Shown in pieces: positions 61,511 through 64,000 of a stretch of DNA of 64,000 nt (positions are counted from its first letter, which is position 1; every line of letters starts with the position of its first letter). The stretch covers positions 374,768,075 through 374,832,074 of the forward strand of contig OY856186.1 of assembly GCA_963693315.1 (NCBI GenBank). Reading direction: 5' to 3'. Under the pieces are notes generated by a model. The model saw only the letters and a program-made list of their open reading frames with translations, did not search any database and was not told where the DNA came from. The position numbers were made by a program, and so were the translations under genes. Origin of the DNA: Diogma glabrata. Its lineage: Eukaryota; Arthropoda; Insecta; Diptera; Cylindrotomidae.

Positions 61511-61841
61511 TAATAAAAATAAACAATAATCCAATAATTTTTGTCTGAACATGTGTAGGGTATAGACTTTGATTACATACGTCACGTCGGACGTATTTTG
61601 AAGGTGAATATTTCCCAACATGTTTAAATTTATAATATTACAAGTAAGGGACAAATTAAACAATCCGAATTTAAGAAAACTAGATTGTTTTTCAACTGCT
61701 ACTTTAATTATTATAGATGAAGCTGTGATCTCAAAAAATTTTATTGCATTTAAGCTTGTAAAATTTTATTTTCCATATCCATTCAAAACTCTCCCGATGG
61801 ACTTGATCCACTTTCAAAATAAACAGTGAATTCTTTGCTAC

Positions 61842-61948
61842 CTATTCGGTACAAGTTCCAACACGGAATTATCGAAATTTGTATTCTTCTGTAAACAAAA
61901 AATATAAATTTCCATAATTCGAAGTCGGGACTTGTACCGAACAAGTAG
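61842..61948. mobile_element. Shorter, diverged copy of the 53.6-kb MITE
   Basis: Ends CTATTCGGTACAAGTTCC and, inverted, CTACTTGTTCGGTACAAGTC. The centre shares AACAC.GAATTATCGAA and TTTGTATTCTT with 53602-53749. It is shorter and more diverged, showing that the family has been active at different times. Confidence 0.7.
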
Positions 61949-62283
61949 AAAACAATTTTCTAAAATATTTTCATCACTTCATTAACCAGAAAATTTTTAT
62001 GATTTTGAATATATTAGTAACCAATTGCTTCAGAATTAAAAGATCACGTAGAAATGTAGCTGTTAAGACAGCTAATTCGATTTTTTTGGAAAATGGACTT
62101 ACGCCACTTTTAAAATAAACTCATATGAACTCGTACAAAAAACTTTGTATGTAATTCGGGCATATAGTAGCTTTTTTGCGTTCGAGTGTTGAGTAACAAC
62201 CTAACGCCTTGAGTAACAATTTCGCTCGCAAGCAAAAAAAGGGGTTTAAAAAATAAATAAAATTGTTTTCGTTTATTTTACAG

Positions 62284-62580
62284 GGCTACAATATGAGGCC
62301 TTTGAAAAAATATATTTTTTTATCGAGTAAATTAGGGTATAATATAAAGAGGCTCCAATTCAGTACTCCTTTAAAATGTAATTTGAAATTTTACACTTCA
62401 CCGTTTTTTGTATAATTTTGCATAGTGGTGTTTTCCTTATATTTTCTTTCCTCGCTTAACTCCGAACCTAATTGATTGAAAATCTTAAGGTGTATTTTAA
62501 ATGATAGAAAAATTAGTAATTGTATAATGAAAAATATAGAAAAGTGTCATATACTCCTAATTATATTTATTGATACTCCT
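62284..62580. repeat. Inverted partner of 60060-60355
   Basis: Reverse complement of the diverged array unit, with about 75-80% similarity by eye. It ends 9 bp before the first recognisable LRP exon. Confidence 0.75.
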
Positions 62581-62588
62581 AATTATAG

Positions 62589-64000
62589 TTTACACCGAGA
62601 AGTGGTACAACTGGTCAACATCAGTGTGGTGGAGCGGATGAAAAATGTATTCCATGATTCTGGAAATGTGATGGTGAACGTGATTGTAAAGATGGATCTG
62701 ATGAGCCGGCTACATGTCCTGCTCGTCATTGTTGAGCAGGCACATTCCACTGTGGTAATACAAATTGTACACCATCAGCCATTTGTGACGAAACATACAA
62801 CTGTGGGGATAAAACCGATGAACAAAACTGTAATTAAACCTTTTCCAGATTCTGATTTCAAATTCAAATCTAGCGGAAGCCGCATACTTAATAGCTCGAG
62901 ATGTGATGACGATGCTGTAATGACGCTAGTGATGAAGATCTTGGTGTGTATCGTAAGTATCCAATGAAACACAATCTTTTTAATTTAGGTCGATAATCAT
63001 ATTCTTGGTTTCAGATAAAGGTGTGTGTGATCCAGAAACTGAATTCAGTTGTTAAAATGGAAGATGTATTCCAAAATTATGGATGTATGATTTTGATAAT
63101 AATTGCGGTAATGATTCAGATGATCCAGCTTACATGTGTCGTCAAAGAAACTGTACAACTGGATGGCAACATTGTCCAGGTCAATCAAACTATTGTTGCA
63201 TTCCCTAATGGTTGTTCTATGATGGTTGTTGTTGTTGTAGTGACTTGTACAGTGCTAATCCTCCTGCTCCATGTCCAGTTACAGGAACTCTGCTACTACT
63301 CTTCGGCGGTACCATAAATCTTCCTTCGTCAGGTTGGTTGACTTTTCAGGACATCTGAATAGGTTGTCTACATCGTGCGGTGTGCCCTCACATGCGGGAC
63401 ACTTGCGGGACAACAACCATCACAGAACAACCATTTGGCAATGCAAAGATAGTTTGATTGACCTGCAAAACGTGGGCAACGTGGCAACGTTTGTGCAGTT
63501 TCTTTGACGGCACATGTAAGCTGACTTCGACGAAAGGTGCAAATCCGTCGCTCAATTTTTTGGGTTCTTTGATGGTAAAGACGGTTGCTATGATAATAGT
63601 GACGAGCTTCCAGAAAGTTTTCCTAAATACAGTGCAGAAACAGATTTTAAATGTGGAAATCGTTGTATTCCAAAGTAAGCCAATTTATCAGATCTTTTAT
63701 AATTTTTTATTAATTTTTTTACCCCTAATTTTCCTTCCCAACAGACAATGGACTTGTGATTTTGCCAATGATTGCGGCGATAGATCTGACGAAAGTGAAT
63801 TAATTTGCAAAGAAAAATATCGTGAATGTTCGGAATTAGAATTCCGTTGTGGAAAAGGAAAATGTGGATATTAAAATAGGGTATAAACAGGATTTAAATA
63901 TGTAAGGAAATTCTAAACATGACATCTATGTCTATTGATTGGATTGCTGATAACTTATATTGAACAGAAACAGATCGAACAGGAGCGAAACCAAGAGGTA
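62589..64000 (+). pseudogene. LDL-receptor-related protein (LRP)-like pseudogene, intron-containing, runs off the window
   Basis: The sequence shows LDL-receptor class A repeats (six Cys, Ca-binding CDG..DC.DGSDE) broken by stops. Exon about 62589-62952 holds FWKCDGERDCKDGSDEP and [17 protein letters not shown], then a damaged third repeat and a TC|GTAAGT donor. Exon 63015 to about 63290 (after TTTCAG) holds [18 protein letters not shown] and [19 protein letters not shown]. After a rearranged stretch, an exon about 63540-63674 holds [15 protein letters not shown] and [14 protein letters not shown]. Exon 63745 (after CAACAG) to about 63877 holds [20 protein letters not shown] and [14 protein letters not shown]. 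Near 63930 a YWTD-propeller start reads SIDWIADNLY then a stop. In-frame stops at about 62655, 62733, 63053, 63872 and near 63955 argue for a pseudogene. LRPs are endocytic surface receptors. Kept introns mean a genomic duplicate rather than a retrocopy. Confidence 0.8.
63395..63500 (-). repeat. Inverted duplicate of an LDL-receptor-A exon piece
   Basis: Read on the minus strand, CAGGTCAATCAAACTAT, TGGTTGTTCTGTGATGG and the upstream GAAACTG.ACAA block repeat the exon at 63150-63245 in reverse. The copy is within the pseudogene and interrupts its third exon region. It keeps TTCTGTGATGG (FCDG) where the direct copy has mutated. Confidence 0.7.

Larger units (their letters stand above)
60356..62283. 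other. Non-coding DNA between inverted array units
   Basis: No gene recognised. It contains a 48-nt perfect hairpin (61463-61510), a MITE copy (61842-61948), a short CCAGG/CCTGG-ended dyad at about 60630-60785, and AATGGACTTACGCC at 60447 and 62093. Confidence 0.5.

Overview
The window is AT-rich animal nuclear DNA, almost certainly from an arthropod and most likely an insect. Evidence: long runs of A and T, short introns of about 60-70 bp with GTAAGT/CAG borders in the only host-gene-like stretch, and a transposon mix typical of insects (R2-like, gypsy, hAT, Crypton-like recombinase, MITEs). The species cannot be named from sequence alone. No convincing intact host gene is present. The window is a stack of nested mobile elements, palindromes and satellites, with one degenerate host-type gene at the right edge.

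Left part, 1-12 kb: pieces of a tyrosine recombinase of the Crypton / DUF3504 type on the minus strand (1839-2493 and 3548-3838); an old LTR from 5415 that shares its first 400 bases and layout with the large LTR element further right; and a frameshifted R2-like non-LTR retrotransposon on the minus strand (8846-11420) with an N-terminal zinc finger and a reverse transcriptase containing YADD.

Middle, 12-35 kb: two full-length LTR elements, both with 4-bp target duplications, both reading on the minus strand, and neither with recognisable pol genes. The first (12027-19484) has 1236-bp LTRs that are nearly identical, a primer-binding site, a polypurine tract and one 956-codon ORF whose start looks like Gag. 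It is an insect analogue of the 'terminal-repeat with GAG' class. The second (21406-34871) has exceptionally long LTRs of about 3.86 kb, a primer-binding site and an apparently non-coding 5.75-kb interior. It has the build of a large retrotransposon derivative (LARD).

36-44 kb: an 8.1-kb giant foldback element (36119-44221) flanked by a 9-10 bp direct repeat. Its arms are tandem arrays of a 179-bp monomer, 15 copies on the left and 21 inverted copies on the right, around a 207-bp spacer. Long inverted repeats, subrepeats and target-duplication length point to the Drosophila Foldback or Mutator-like foldback type. Next to it lies the C-terminal endonuclease end of an R2-like element.

45-53 kb: a degenerate hAT element with a perfect 8-bp duplication (45079-48050) that carries a nested 500-bp palindromic MITE; a TA-flanked inverted-repeat element (48874-51016) that carries a two-module cysteine-rich coding region; and another foldback (51356-53270).

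53-64 kb: a small TAA-flanked MITE, decayed Jockey-like and gypsy pol pieces, a 287-bp satellite-like array with an inverted outlier, and finally an intron-containing LDL-receptor-related-protein-like pseudogene (62589-64000) with several in-frame stops. It continues past the window edge.

The elements do not form a working pathway. Most depend on enzymes supplied from elsewhere in the genome, so the locus reads as a trap for non-autonomous, palindrome-forming DNA.
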